Notes under the pieces: generated by a model
Told to the model about the DNA's origin: nothing
The model's input: only the letters and a program-made list of their open reading frames with translations
The model's database searches: none
Shown here: positions 26,179 to 35,584 of the stretch, in pieces
How positions within the stretch are numbered: the first letter of the stretch is position 1
Layout: every line of letters starts with the position of its first letter
Origin: Synechococcus sp. NB0720_010
GTDB taxonomy: Bacteria > Cyanobacteriota > Cyanobacteriia > PCC-6307 > Cyanobiaceae
NCBI RefSeq assembly: GCF_023078835.1
Contig: NZ_CP090898.1
Span: 2,234,045-2,298,044 of the forward strand
Direction of reading: 5' to 3'
Length of the DNA stretch: 64,000 nt
Made by a program: the position numbers and the translations under genes

Positions 26179-26565
26179 ATGTCGGCGGGGCTGGTGGCCT
26201 TGTTCGCTCCCTATTGCCAGGGGAGCGCGCGCCCGGCGGAATTGGAGCGTGCCCTGGAGACCTTGGCCCGTGGCTCCTGCTCTGGGGTGCGTCAGCTCAA
26301 GCCCGCTGGGCAGCGGCCCTTTGAGCTGCGCTGGCGTGCGGGGGTGGCCCCTTCGGAGCCGGCGCAGTTGGAGTTGGTGGTGGAGGCGGACCCGACCCGT
26401 CCGTCGCCGGCACTGCCTGGGGCGAGCTACGCCTGTTCGGTGGCCACCTCTCAGCTGGTGCTCTGGCTGATGGATTGCAGGGAGCAGGACGGTTCGATGG
26501 ATCTGCCTGAGAGCTTCTGGCAATGGTTGTTGCTTGGACTCGATCCGCCCCCCGGCACCCCTTAG
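26179..26565 (+). CDS. Conserved hypothetical protein
   Basis: 128 aa from ATG 26179 (a GTG at 26158 would add seven residues). No known motif. It starts with a short hydrophobic stretch (SAGLVALFAPYCQG), then alternating beta-like segments, with four Cys. Divergent from the SDR gene and 24 bp upstream of the BioD/DRTGG gene, so probably in the same transcript. Confidence 0.6.
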   Translation: MSAGLVALFAPYCQGSARPAELERALETLARGSCSGVRQLKPAGQRPFELRWRAGVAPSEPAQLELVVEADPTRPSPALPGASYACSVATSQLVLWLMDCREQDGSMDLPESFWQWLLLGLDPPPGTP

Positions 26566-26589
26566 ATTCGATTGAACAACTGGGTTGAC

Positions 26590-27696
26590 ATGGGCCAGGG
26601 CAACGCGGCGAATCACGCTTGTTCCCCCGCCCTGCTGATCGGTTCCTGTGCGCCCTTCAGTGGCAAATCGGCGGTGGTGCTGGGCTTGGCCCGCCAGCTG
26701 CTGCAGCGTGGAGTGAGCGTTCGGCTGGGCAAACCCCTGGCCGATAGCGCTGAGGGCTCAGACCCGCTGATCGACGATGACGTGCGCTTCGTCGGCCAGA
26801 TCCTGGGACTCAAGGATGACCAGCTGGTCCCTTCGGTTCATCTCAAGGACGCCGAAGCAGCTCGGGCGCGTCTGCTGGATGGCAACCTCCAGCCAGGGGC
26901 TGGATTCCAGCGGCTGCAGCAGCAACTGCAGTCTTCGAGCGAGGGGCTGACCTTGATGGAGGCCTCAGGAAGCCTCAACGATGGCCGTCTCTATGGACTG
27001 AGCCTGGCCCAGGTGGCCGAGGGCTTGCAGGCGCCAGTGCTGCTCGTCCACGCCTGGGACGACAGCAGCAGCGTTGAGCCCCTGCTCGCCGCGCGCGATC
27101 AACTGGGTGAGCTGCTGGCTGGGGTGGTGCTCAATGGAGTGCCCCCCGCCCAGGTGACGGCCCTGCGCGCTGATGTGGTCCCCGCCCTCGAGCGGCTTGG
27201 CCTGCCGGTGCTGGGGGTGATGCCCCGCTCGCCGCTGCTGCGCAGCGTCACCGTCGAGGAATTGGCTCGCCGCCTCGATGCCCGGACCCTGTGTTGCCCT
27301 GAGCGCCACGATCTTCTGGTCGAGACCCTGTCCATTGGTGCGATGAACGTGAACTCCGCCATGGAGTTCTTCCGTCGCCGCCGCAACATGGCTGTGGTCA
27401 CGGGTGCGGACCGTACCGATATTCAATTGGCTGCGCTGGAGGCCTCGACCCAGTGCTTGATCCTCACGGGTGCGGGTGAACCGTTGCCCCAGTTGATCTC
27501 CAGGGCTGAAGAACTTGAGGTTCCCTTGCTGAAGGTCGACCACGACACCTTGACGACCGTTGGGGTGATCGAAAACGCCTTCGGTCAGGTCCGACTGCAT
27601 GAATCGGTGAAGGCCACCTATGCCTTCCGCCTTGTGGAAGAGCATTGCGATTTTGAGCGGCTTTTCAGTCGCCTACGGCTGCCAGTCCCTGCGTAA
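26590..27696 (+). CDS. BioD-like NTPase with DRTGG domain (phosphotransacetylase-like family)
   Basis: 368 aa from ATG 26590. The N-terminal half is a P-loop domain of the dethiobiotin synthetase/CobB type (GSCAPFSGKSAVVLGLARQL, with LMEASGSLNDGRL and LLVHAWDD). The C-terminal third is a DRTGG domain (VVTGADRTDIQLAALEAST). The combination equals the N-terminal region of long phosphotransacetylases but no Pta catalytic domain follows, so acetyltransferase activity is not expected. Probably nucleotide-sensing. It precedes a DprA-like gene by 37 bp. Confidence 0.78.
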   Translation: MGQGNAANHACSPALLIGSCAPFSGKSAVVLGLARQLLQRGVSVRLGKPLADSAEGSDPLIDDDVRFVGQILGLKDDQLVPSVHLKDAEAARARLLDGNLQPGAGFQRLQQQLQSSSEGLTLMEASGSLNDGRLYGLSLAQVAEGLQAPVLLVHAWDDSSSVEPLLAARDQLGELLAGVVLNGVPPAQVTALRADVVPALERLGLPVLGVMPRSPLLRSVTVEELARRLDARTLCCPERHDLLVETLSIGAMNVNSAMEFFRRRRNMAVVTGADRTDIQLAALEASTQCLILTGAGEPLPQLISRAEELEVPLLKVDHDTLTTVGVIENAFGQVRLHESVKATYAFRLVEEHCDFERLFSRLRLPVPA

Positions 27697-27733
27697 TCAC
27701 TGCTAGTTTCGAAACGTCAGCTGGTGTTATGCG

Positions 27734-28246
27734 TTGACCCGGTCTCTTGATTTGCCGGCCCTCGACCGGATTGACACCCTGGCTCAAGAGCTGGCGATGC
27801 TCCAGGACCGGAGTAAGCGTCGCATTGCCATTCTCGGCAGCCGCCATGTGCCGGTGGTTTCGGTCCACCTGGTGGAGTTGGTGGCCCGCTCCCTGGCCCA
27901 GGAGGGGCACAGCTTGATTACTTCGGGCTCCCAGGGCGTGAATGCCGCTGTGATTCGCGGTGTCCTGGAGATCGACCCGTCACGGTTGACGGTGCTGCTG
28001 CCGCAAAGCCTGGATAGACAACCCCGGGAATCCCGCGAGCAGCTCGATCGGGTTCTGCACCTGGTCGAGAAACCTGAGAACGACGAACTGCCGTTGCCGA
28101 TGGCCAGCAGCCTCTGCAACCAGGAGATCATTCGCCGCTGCGATCAGCTGATTTGCTTTGCCTTCCACGACAGCGAGACCCTGCTGGCCAGCTGCCGAAC
28201 CGCAGAAGACATGGGCAAGGTGGTCAGCCTGATGTTCTTCGACTGA
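27734..28246 (+). CDS. DprA/Smf-like Rossmann protein
   Basis: 170 aa from a TTG at 27734. The core reads RRIAILGSRHVPVVSVHLVE, then SLITSGSQGVNAAVIRG, as in the nucleotide-binding fold of DprA/Smf and related LOG proteins. Cyanobacterial homologues are annotated as DNA recombination-mediator protein A-like. Full-length DprA carries extra domains that are absent here, so a role in natural transformation is only a possibility. It follows the BioD/DRTGG gene and converges on a MAPEG gene. Confidence 0.7.
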   Translation: MTRSLDLPALDRIDTLAQELAMLQDRSKRRIAILGSRHVPVVSVHLVELVARSLAQEGHSLITSGSQGVNAAVIRGVLEIDPSRLTVLLPQSLDRQPRESREQLDRVLHLVEKPENDELPLPMASSLCNQEIIRRCDQLICFAFHDSETLLASCRTAEDMGKVVSLMFFD

Positions 28247-28255
28247 CCCACCTGC

Positions 28256-28672
28256 TCAGTTAGCCGCGGCAATGACGGCCTGCAGTCCCTCCCAATAGAG
28301 AAGACCGGCGCAGGTCATGGCACCGGCCCAGCAGAGGGAGCGAACGGGCGGAAGGTTGGCGACGTAGGCGGCGATGTAGCCCAGCCGTAGGGCGGGATAG
28401 ATCCAAGCGGCGGCGATGGCCACCGGCGAGCTGACGCCGGCCATCAGACAAATCAGCGCGGCGGGGGCGTAGAGGGTGAAGGCCTCAAAGCTGTTGAGGT
28501 GCGCCCAGTTGGCCCGCTTGCCCCAGTCCGGCAGCCGCTCGGCCATGGCCCGGGGGGCGGCCAGGTCGCTCAGTTGGAAGTCGGCCTTGGAGCGGGCCGC
28601 GCCGAGGGGCACCAGGCTGGAGACCACAACACCGGCGCTGAGGAAGAGCGACCAGGCAAAGGCGGGATGCAT
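28256..28672 (-). CDS. MAPEG family membrane protein
   Basis: 138 aa from ATG 28672 (MHPAFAWSLFLSAG). Four hydrophobic segments are visible, with RANWAHLNSFEAFTLYAPAAL after helix 1, which is the conserved N-x-x-E-x-F pattern of MAPEG proteins (microsomal glutathione transferase-like). Eukaryotic members use glutathione; bacterial roles are poorly known. Convergent with the DprA-like gene. Confidence 0.8.
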   Translation of the reverse strand: MHPAFAWSLFLSAGVVVSSLVPLGAARSKADFQLSDLAAPRAMAERLPDWGKRANWAHLNSFEAFTLYAPAALICLMAGVSSPVAIAAAWIYPALRLGYIAAYVANLPPVRSLCWAGAMTCAGLLYWEGLQAVIAAAN

Positions 28673-28736
28673 CGGGGCCAACGGGCTTGGGTTGCCTCCT
28701 TTTCTAGGCTGAGACTGGTTCACCCCGCGCGACCGC

Positions 28737-29228
28737 ATGGCCTCCAGCTACTCCTTCGACGTCGTCTCCGATTTCGATTGGCAGGAATTGGTGAACACCC
28801 TGGACCAGGTGCGCCGCGACGTCTCGACCCGCTACGACCTCAAGGATTCGGGCACCGAAGTGGACCTGGAGGAGACCAGCCTGACGATCACGACCGCAAG
28901 CGATATGACGCTGCAGGCGGTTGAGGATGTGCTGCGTCAGAAGGCGACCAAGCGCAACCTCTCGCTCAAGATCTTCGACTTCCAAACCCCTGAGCCCGTC
29001 GGCGGCAACAAGGTCAAGCAGGTGGTCAAATTGCGCAAAGGGCTCAGTCAGGAGCTGGCGAAAAAGCTCAGCAAAACCATTCGCGACGAGCTCAAGAAAG
29101 TCACTGTCGCCATTCAGGGTGATGCCCTGCGGGTGACCGGCAAAAGCAAAGATGACCTTCAGGCGGTGATTCAGCTGCTGAAGGACCAGGACGTCGAAGT
29201 GCCCCTGCAGTTCCAGAACTACCGCTGA
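28737..29228 (+). CDS. YajQ family nucleotide-binding protein
   Basis: 163 aa, full length for the family. Conserved features: MASSYSFDVVSDFDWQELVNTLDQ, RYDLKDSGTEVDL and VAIQGDALRVTGKSKDDLQ. Two ferredoxin-like domains are expected. Some homologues bind cyclic di-GMP and act in transcription control; that is not demonstrable here. It stands between a divergent MAPEG gene and a convergent LysR gene. Confidence 0.92.
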   Translation: MASSYSFDVVSDFDWQELVNTLDQVRRDVSTRYDLKDSGTEVDLEETSLTITTASDMTLQAVEDVLRQKATKRNLSLKIFDFQTPEPVGGNKVKQVVKLRKGLSQELAKKLSKTIRDELKKVTVAIQGDALRVTGKSKDDLQAVIQLLKDQDVEVPLQFQNYR

Positions 29229-29235
29229 GTGCTGG

Positions 29236-30108
29236 TTAGCAAAGGAGTCGAATTTCTGGCCAGCGCTGCTTCATGGCCCGCAGTGGTTCCTGGAATCGTT
29301 CAAGCAGTGGTGTGACCTGAGGCCGTTCCGCGAACCCACGCTTGAGTACAAGCGCATCGCCGGACTCCAACGGCAGGCTGAGCGGCAGTTTGACCATGCT
29401 TCCTCCCAGCAGCTCCAGACTCATGGCGGTGGCATAGCCAATGGTCAGCTCTGTTTCGCTGCGACCCTCCCATTTCTTGAAGTCGTAGCGCTGCATCCGC
29501 ATCGGAGAAGACCAGAGGCCAATGTTCTTAAGCGCCGCCTCCACTTGCGGATAGGCCCCTTCTGGCAGGGCCAGGCTGGGGTAAGCCGTGAGGTCCTCAA
29601 ACGTCAACGCCCCCTGTCGCAGCAGTGGATGGCTGGGGGTCACCACGCAATGCACCGGCATGGCAGAAAGAGGCAGGCTGATGAACTCGGGGTCGTGAGC
29701 TGCCGGTGCGTCTGGCATGGGGCCCACCCATGCATCAACGATCCCCAGGCGCAGCAACTCCAGGTTGCGGGGTACGCCGACGATGTCGCAAAGCCCGACC
29801 ATCCAGCCCGCTGGGGGCGGATCAGTGATCAGCGGCCGCCACCAGTAGGAGGCCTCGAGTCGGAGAGGGGCTAGCCCCTTCCAACGGGCCATTTGATGCA
29901 CGCTGCGCTCGGCATTCAGCAAGAAGGCATCGCTTAAGAGATCCCATTCCCCATCGATTTTCTGGCTGCAGACCCCAAAGATGGTCTGCGCCTGTTTGGC
30001 GCGGCGCGAGACGCTCGATTGACTGAGGGCCAGCTTTTCGGCGGCTGCCTCTCCGGTCCTGAGCCAGAGCAGTCCGTCCAGTGCCGCCAAGGTTTCCAGA
30101 TCGACCAT
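29236..30108 (-). CDS. LysR-type transcriptional regulator
   Basis: 290 aa. The N-terminal helix-turn-helix is LRTGEAAAEKLALSQSSVSRRAKQA, somewhat divergent from standard LysR; a periplasmic-binding-like effector domain follows (GIVDAWVGPMPDAP, MPVHCVVTPSHPLLRQG). It is divergent from the hydantoinase/oxoprolinase gene, separated by about 59 bp that must hold both promoters. That arrangement is typical for a LysR regulator controlling its neighbour, so regulation of the glutathione/5-oxoproline cluster is inferred. Confidence 0.85.
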   Translation of the reverse strand: MVDLETLAALDGLLWLRTGEAAAEKLALSQSSVSRRAKQAQTIFGVCSQKIDGEWDLLSDAFLLNAERSVHQMARWKGLAPLRLEASYWWRPLITDPPPAGWMVGLCDIVGVPRNLELLRLGIVDAWVGPMPDAPAAHDPEFISLPLSAMPVHCVVTPSHPLLRQGALTFEDLTAYPSLALPEGAYPQVEAALKNIGLWSSPMRMQRYDFKKWEGRSETELTIGYATAMSLELLGGSMVKLPLSLPLESGDALVLKRGFAERPQVTPLLERFQEPLRAMKQRWPEIRLLC

Positions 30109-30167
30109 GGGCGAGCGGCTAGCTAGGCGTTTTTAAAATTCTCGTGGATTGTGTTTCCCGTCAGCCC

Positions 30168-33100
30168 ATGACCCGCTCAGGCTGGCGTTTTTGGATCGAT
30201 CGGGGCGGAACCTTCACCGATGTGGTGGCCTGCAGGCCGGATGGGGAGCTGGAGGTCTTCAAGGTGCTCTCGGAGCAACCCGACCATCCGGGGGATCCGG
30301 CGGTTCGGGTCATTCGTCAGTGCCTGGGACTGGGGACGGAGCAGCCAGTCATTCCTCCGGGGCTCGTGGCCGAGGTGCGGCTGGGGACCACGGTGGCCAC
30401 GAATGCCTTTTTGGAGCGAGGCGGTGCGCGCACCCTGTTGCTGATCAACCGGGGATTCGCTGATCTGCTGACGATTGGAGATCAGCATCGGCCTGATCTC
30501 TTCGCCTTGGCCATTCACCGTCCGCAGCCGTTGCAGGGCCGGGTGATTGAGGTTCAGGGCCGCTTAGCGGCTGATGGCCAGGAGCTTGAGCCCCTGCTGT
30601 TGGATCAGGAACTGCGGGCTGCCGTTCAGGCGGCGAAGGAGGACGGCTACAGCAGTGTTGCCGTGGCCCTGCTGCATAGCACCACCAATGGGAGCCATGA
30701 GCAGCAACTTGGCTCCTGGTTGGAGCCATTCGGCTTTGAGCAGATCGCGCTCTCCCATCAGGTCAGTCCCCTGCCGCGCCTGGTGCCGCGGGGGCAGACC
30801 ACGGTGCTGGAGGCGTCTGTGGGTCCGGTGCTGCAGGGTTATCTGCAGCAGGTGCAAGAGGCCCTGGGCCGCCATGTGCCGCTGCGGGTGATGCAGTCCA
30901 GTGGTGTCTTGGCTGCCCCAGCAGCGCTGCGCGCCAAGGACACGATCCTGTCGGGGCCGGCCGGGGGGCTCGTCGGTGCGGTGCGCACGGCGGCGGAGGC
31001 GGGCTTTGGCCGCATCGTCGGTTTTGACATGGGCGGAACGTCGACGGACGTTTGCTACTGCGATGGGCACTGGCCCCGCTTGGAGCAGGTGGAGCTCGAG
31101 GGGCTGTCGATTCAGGCGCCGATGCTGGCGATTCACACCGTGGCCGCCGGCGGTGGATCGCGCCTCCAGTTCGATGGTGTGCGCCTGCGGGTCGGTCCCG
31201 AGTCGGCGGGGGCGGATCCCGGTCCGGCTTGCTATCGCCGCGGTGGGCCCCTGACCATCACCGACGCCAATCTGTTGCTCGGGCGGCTGCAGAGCGAGCA
31301 GTTCCCCGCGGTGTTCGGCCCCAAGGCTGATCAACCGTTGGATGGGAGTGTTGTGCGGTCGCAGTTCGACGCCCTTGGCGAGCGCTTGGGCTGCTCCGCC
31401 GAGGCGGCGGCCGAGGGGGCTCTGGACTTGGCCTTGGAGCGGATGGCCGAGGCGATTCGCCGCATCTCGATCCAGCAGGGCCATGACGTGCGTGAAGCCG
31501 TGCTCTGCTGCTTCGGTGGGGCTGGCGGCCAACACGCCTGTGCCCTGGCGGAGCGGCTGGGGATGCAGCAGGTGCTTCTGCATCCCTTCGCTGGTGTGCT
31601 GTCGGCCTACGGCATTGGCCTGGCGGATGAGGGGCAGGTGTGGGAAAAGTCCTGGGGGCGTCCGCTCTCAGCAGGCGGCTTGGCTGCACTGGAGGCGATC
31701 ACGGCTGAACGGATCCGTGCCGTTCCCGCGTCTCCCCAGCTGCAGCGGACCCTTCAGTTGCGCTTGCCAGGCCGGGACCAGTGCCTAGCGGTGCCTTGGC
31801 CCCAGCCCTGCCCCGGACCTGAGCGGCTGCGGCAGCAGTTCATCGCCCAGTTCCAGCAGCGCTACGGCTACCTCCCCAGCGGCGACCGGCCCGAGATCGT
31901 CGTCGATCGCCTCAGCCTGGAGTTCAGCTGGCCCGGTGCCATGGCTCGCCCCCGCTCCAGCTATGCCGTCGCAGCCGAACCCCAAGGGCCCGGGAGCATC
32001 TCGGTCTTCCTGGATGGCGCCTGGAGGTCCGCCGCCCTCTGGCAGCGCGCCCAGATCGCCCCGGGTCAGTGCATTGAGGGTCCGGCCTTGATCTGCGAGG
32101 CCACAGGCACCAACCTGCTTCCCGCGTCCTGGCGTGCTCGCTGCCTGCCTGGGGGCGAATTGCTCTTGAGCCGTGAGGCTGCGGCTGGCCTGCAGCCCAG
32201 CAAGGCTCAGACCACTGATCCTGACCCGGTCAATTTGGAGTTATTCGGCCATCGCTTCATGGCGATTGCTGAGCAGATGGGCACCCGTCTGCAGCAGACC
32301 AGCGTCTCGGTGAACATCAAAGAGCGTCTGGATTTCTCCTGTGCCCTCTTTGACGGGCGGGGACGTCTGGTGGCCAATGCGCCGCACATCCCCGTTCACC
32401 TGGGCTCCATGGGGGAGAGCGTGTTGTCCCTGATGCGGGCCGTTCAGCAGGGGGAGCTCGAGCCCCTGCAGCCCGGGGATGCGGTCGTCTCCAACAACCC
32501 GTTCAATGGCGGCACCCATCTGCCGGACCTCACGCTGATCACGCCGCTGTTTTCCCCCTCAGGCGGTGACCAGCCTGTGGCCTTCGTCGCCTCCCGCGGC
32601 CACCACGCCGATGTGGGAGGGATCACGCCTGGATCCATGCCATCCAGTAGTCGTTCGATTGCGGAGGAGGGACTGCTGTTCGACAACGTCCCGCTGGTGC
32701 GGGGCGGCCGGCTGCTGGAGCAGGCCTGGCGGGAGCGGCTGGCCCAGGGGCCCTGGCCGGCTCGCAACCCCGATCAGCTGCTGGCGGATTTGCAGGCGCA
32801 ACTGGCGGCCAATGACCTCGGGATTCAGCGTCTGTTGTCCTTGATGGATGCGGTGGGTGAAGCTCGGATGCTGTCCTACATGGGGCACGTCCAGGATCAG
32901 GCGGCCGCAGCTGTGCGTCAGGTCCTCAGTCGACTGTCCGATGGCGAGGCGCGGGTTCCGCTGGATGCCGGCCCTGAGATCGTCGTTCGCCTGTCGGTGG
33001 ATCGACAGCAGCGCCGCGCTCGGATTGATTTCAGCGGGACCTCCGCTCAGATTGAGGGCAATCTCAACGCCCCCTTGGCGATCACCAAGGCTGTGGTGCT

Positions 33101-33773
33101 CTATGTCTTCCGCTGCCTAGTGCAGGAGCCGATTCCCCTCAATGCCGGCTGTTTTGATCCTTTGGAACTGGTGGTGCCGGAAGGCTGTCTGTTGAACCCC
33201 CGGCCCCCAGCCGCCGTGGTGGCGGGGAACGTTGAGACCTCCCAAGCGGTGGCCAATGCCCTGTTTGCCGCGGTGGGGGCGCTGGCGGCCTCCCAGGGGA
33301 CGATGAATAACTTGAGCTTTGGCAATGCCCATTGCCAGTACTACGAGACGGTGTGCGGCGGAACCGGAGCTGGCGAGGGGTTTGCGGGTGCCGATGCGGT
33401 GCAGAGCCACATGACCAACTCCCGCCTGACGGATCCAGAGATCCTGGAGCAGCGCTTACCGGTGCGGCTTGAGCACTTTGCAATTCGTGCCGGCAGCGGG
33501 GGCATCGGCCGCTGGCCCGGTGGCCATGGCGTGGTGCGGACCCTGACGGCTTTAGAGCCCTTGACCGCCTCCCTGCTCAGCGGCAGTCGCCTGGTGCCCC
33601 CCTTCGGTCTGGCCGGTGGCGGCGCTGGGGCCTGCGGTCAAAACAGCCTGCGGCGGGCAGGCACTACGCAGCTGGAGCCCTTGCCGGGGTCTGCGCTGCT
33701 GGAGCTGCAACCCGGCGATCAACTCCAGATGGCGACCCCCGGTGGCGGCGGCTATGGAGCAATGAAGCCATGA
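30168..33773 (+). CDS. Fused hydantoinase A/B protein, probable 5-oxoprolinase
   Basis: 1201 aa from ATG 30168 (GTG 30144 possible). The HyuA half (residues 1 to about 680) shows WIDRGGTFTDVVA, VRLGTTVATNAFLERGG, FDMGGTSTDVCYCDG and the GGAGGQHACALAE segment. The HyuB half (from about 688) starts NLELFGHRFMAIAEQMG and includes FNGGTHLPDLTLITPLF and RGHHADVGGITPGSMP. The single-chain fusion is typical of ATP-dependent 5-oxoprolinase, which turns 5-oxoproline into glutamate; hydantoinases are the alternative. The next gene, ggt, overlaps by 4 bp, which favours a glutathione-related role. Confidence 0.88.
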   Translation: MTRSGWRFWIDRGGTFTDVVACRPDGELEVFKVLSEQPDHPGDPAVRVIRQCLGLGTEQPVIPPGLVAEVRLGTTVATNAFLERGGARTLLLINRGFADLLTIGDQHRPDLFALAIHRPQPLQGRVIEVQGRLAADGQELEPLLLDQELRAAVQAAKEDGYSSVAVALLHSTTNGSHEQQLGSWLEPFGFEQIALSHQVSPLPRLVPRGQTTVLEASVGPVLQGYLQQVQEALGRHVPLRVMQSSGVLAAPAALRAKDTILSGPAGGLVGAVRTAAEAGFGRIVGFDMGGTSTDVCYCDGHWPRLEQVELEGLSIQAPMLAIHTVAAGGGSRLQFDGVRLRVGPESAGADPGPACYRRGGPLTITDANLLLGRLQSEQFPAVFGPKADQPLDGSVVRSQFDALGERLGCSAEAAAEGALDLALERMAEAIRRISIQQGHDVREAVLCCFGGAGGQHACALAERLGMQQVLLHPFAGVLSAYGIGLADEGQVWEKSWGRPLSAGGLAALEAITAERIRAVPASPQLQRTLQLRLPGRDQCLAVPWPQPCPGPERLRQQFIAQFQQRYGYLPSGDRPEIVVDRLSLEFSWPGAMARPRSSYAVAAEPQGPGSISVFLDGAWRSAALWQRAQIAPGQCIEGPALICEATGTNLLPASWRARCLPGGELLLSREAAAGLQPSKAQTTDPDPVNLELFGHRFMAIAEQMGTRLQQTSVSVNIKERLDFSCALFDGRGRLVANAPHIPVHLGSMGESVLSLMRAVQQGELEPLQPGDAVVSNNPFNGGTHLPDLTLITPLFSPSGGDQPVAFVASRGHHADVGGITPGSMPSSSRSIAEEGLLFDNVPLVRGGRLLEQAWRERLAQGPWPARNPDQLLADLQAQLAANDLGIQRLLSLMDAVGEARMLSYMGHVQDQAAAAVRQVLSRLSDGEARVPLDAGPEIVVRLSVDRQQRRARIDFSGTSAQIEGNLNAPLAITKAVVLYVFRCLVQEPIPLNAGCFDPLELVVPEGCLLNPRPPAAVVAGNVETSQAVANALFAAVGALAASQGTMNNLSFGNAHCQYYETVCGGTGAGEGFAGADAVQSHMTNSRLTDPEILEQRLPVRLEHFAIRAGSGGIGRWPGGHGVVRTLTALEPLTASLLSGSRLVPPFGLAGGGAGACGQNSLRRAGTTQLEPLPGSALLELQPGDQLQMATPGGGGYGAMKP

Positions 33774-35584
33774 GACGACACTCCCCCTTCGCCATGGGTT
33801 TGGCCTGCCTCGCCCTGGCCTTCCCCAACGCGGCCGGGGCGAACCTCTTGCAGGAGCGCAGTCAACGTTTCCATCCCGTTGAGTCCTCCGCCGGAGTCGT
33901 GGCAGCCCAGGAGGCCCAGGCCGCGGCGGTGGGTGCTGAGATCCTGCGCCGGGGCGGTAATGCCGTCGATGCGGCCGTCGCGACGTCCTTTGCCCTAGCG
34001 GTGACCCTGCCCCAGGCGGGCAATTTGGGCGGCGGCGGCTTCCTGTTGCTCTGGCTGCCCAAGCGGGGGCCGATTCGCACCTGTGCCGCGGTAGCCCGGG
34101 GACCGGAGCTTCCCCAGGCCATCAGCCTGGGCCGAGGCGAGGCCGTGGCCCTGAACTTCCGCGAGAAGGCTCCGCTGGCGGCCCGGGCGGATCTGTTCTT
34201 GAACCCCGACGGCACGGTGAATCGTCAGCGGGCCCTGCGCAGCCTCCTGAGCACGGGGGTCCCCGGCACGGTGGCTGGCTTGACCCAGGTGCAACGCCGC
34301 TATGGCTGCCTCTCCCTCGCCCAGGTGATGCAGCCGGCGATTGACCTGGCTGAACAGGGAGTTCTGGTGGGGCCGGAGTTGAGTGACTCCCTCCAGGCGG
34401 CGGCGCCGTTGCTGAAGGCTGATCCCACGAGCCGTTCCCAGTTCTTCAAGCCCGATGGGGCCCCCTACCTGAGCGGCGAGCGCCTGAAGCAACCGCTGCT
34501 GGCGCGCAGTCTGCGCTGCATTGCTGAGCAGGGCGCCCGTTGCTTCTACAGCGGTCCCTTGGCCGAGAACCTGGTCGCTTTGATGCAGGCCCAGGGCGGT
34601 CTGATCAGCCTGGAGGATCTCAAGCGCTATCAAGCCCCCTGGATGCGTCCGCTGCAGGGGGAACTCCGGGGCTATCCCGTGCTGACGATGCCCCCTCCCA
34701 GCGGGGGCGGGGCCACCCTGCTGCAACTGCTCAAGGTCTTGGAGCCGCTGCAGCTTCAGCGCAGCGGTCTGAACAGCGCCGCGACGATTCACCGGATGGT
34801 GGAGGCCATGAACCTGGCCTACCGGGACCGCAACCGACTCCTCGGCGATCCGGACCAGGTGGCGATGCCGCTGGGTCGTCTCCTCAGTGATCGCTATGCC
34901 GATGCCCAACGGCAACGGATTCGGCTCGATCGTCACCGCCCTGCCGCTGAGCTGGAAGCCGAGGTCCTGCCGGCCCAGGGCGGCACCAATACGACCCACC
35001 TCTCGGTGGTGGACCGCGATGGCGGGTTGGTGAGCACCACCACCACCTTGAACACGGCCTACGGCAATGGCATCAGCGTTCCTGGCGCCGGGTTCCTGCT
35101 CAATAACGAGATGGACGACTTCACGGCCAAGCCCGGAGCGCCCAATGCCTACGGCCTGCGCCAGGGCAGCCAGAACGCCATCGCCCCAGAACGCCGTCCC
35201 CTCAGCTCAATGACCCCGACCCTGGTGTTCCACGCCGATGGCAGGCCCCTCTTGGCCACGGGCAGCCCCGGCGGAAGCCGGATCATCACCACAGTTCTGC
35301 AGGTGCTGCTCAACCGGTTGGTGCATGGCCTTAACCTGGCCTCAGCGGTGGCAGAGACCCGGATCCACAGCCAACTCTGGCCTGATCAAATCAGCACGGA
35401 GCAGGGGTTGAGTCCCGACACCTGGAGGCTGCTGGAGCAGCGGGGCCATGAACTCCAGCTGCGCCCAGCGATGGGGTCAGCGAACTCCGCGGAAGTCCGC
35501 TACGACGCCGAGAGACTCCTTGGCAGTTGGGGTGTGGCTGACCCCCGTCGACCGGATGCGGCGGCGGCGGCTGAGCACCCCTAG
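33770..35584 (+). CDS. ggt: Gamma-glutamyltransferase
   Basis: 604 aa with an N-terminal signal peptide (MGLACLALAFPNAAGA), so periplasmic. The family core is present: GAEILRRGGNAVDAAVATSF, GNLGGGGFLLLWL and the autoprocessing site GGTNTTHLSVVD (catalytic Thr408), followed by LNNEMDDF and GSPGGSRIITTVLQ. It cleaves the gamma-glutamyl bond of glutathione and related peptides. ATGA overlap with the oxoprolinase gene shows an operon. The last 4 bp overlap the convergent dctM gene. Confidence 0.93.
   Translation: MRRHSPFAMGLACLALAFPNAAGANLLQERSQRFHPVESSAGVVAAQEAQAAAVGAEILRRGGNAVDAAVATSFALAVTLPQAGNLGGGGFLLLWLPKRGPIRTCAAVARGPELPQAISLGRGEAVALNFREKAPLAARADLFLNPDGTVNRQRALRSLLSTGVPGTVAGLTQVQRRYGCLSLAQVMQPAIDLAEQGVLVGPELSDSLQAAAPLLKADPTSRSQFFKPDGAPYLSGERLKQPLLARSLRCIAEQGARCFYSGPLAENLVALMQAQGGLISLEDLKRYQAPWMRPLQGELRGYPVLTMPPPSGGGATLLQLLKVLEPLQLQRSGLNSAATIHRMVEAMNLAYRDRNRLLGDPDQVAMPLGRLLSDRYADAQRQRIRLDRHRPAAELEAEVLPAQGGTNTTHLSVVDRDGGLVSTTTTLNTAYGNGISVPGAGFLLNNEMDDFTAKPGAPNAYGLRQGSQNAIAPERRPLSSMTPTLVFHADGRPLLATGSPGGSRIITTVLQVLLNRLVHGLNLASAVAETRIHSQLWPDQISTEQGLSPDTWRLLEQRGHELQLRPAMGSANSAEVRYDAERLLGSWGVADPRRPDAAAAAEHP

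Noticed and set aside
26590-27696. Calling the BioD/DRTGG protein a phosphate acetyltransferase
   Set aside because: The PTA catalytic domain is absent; only the N-terminal regulatory-type domains are present.
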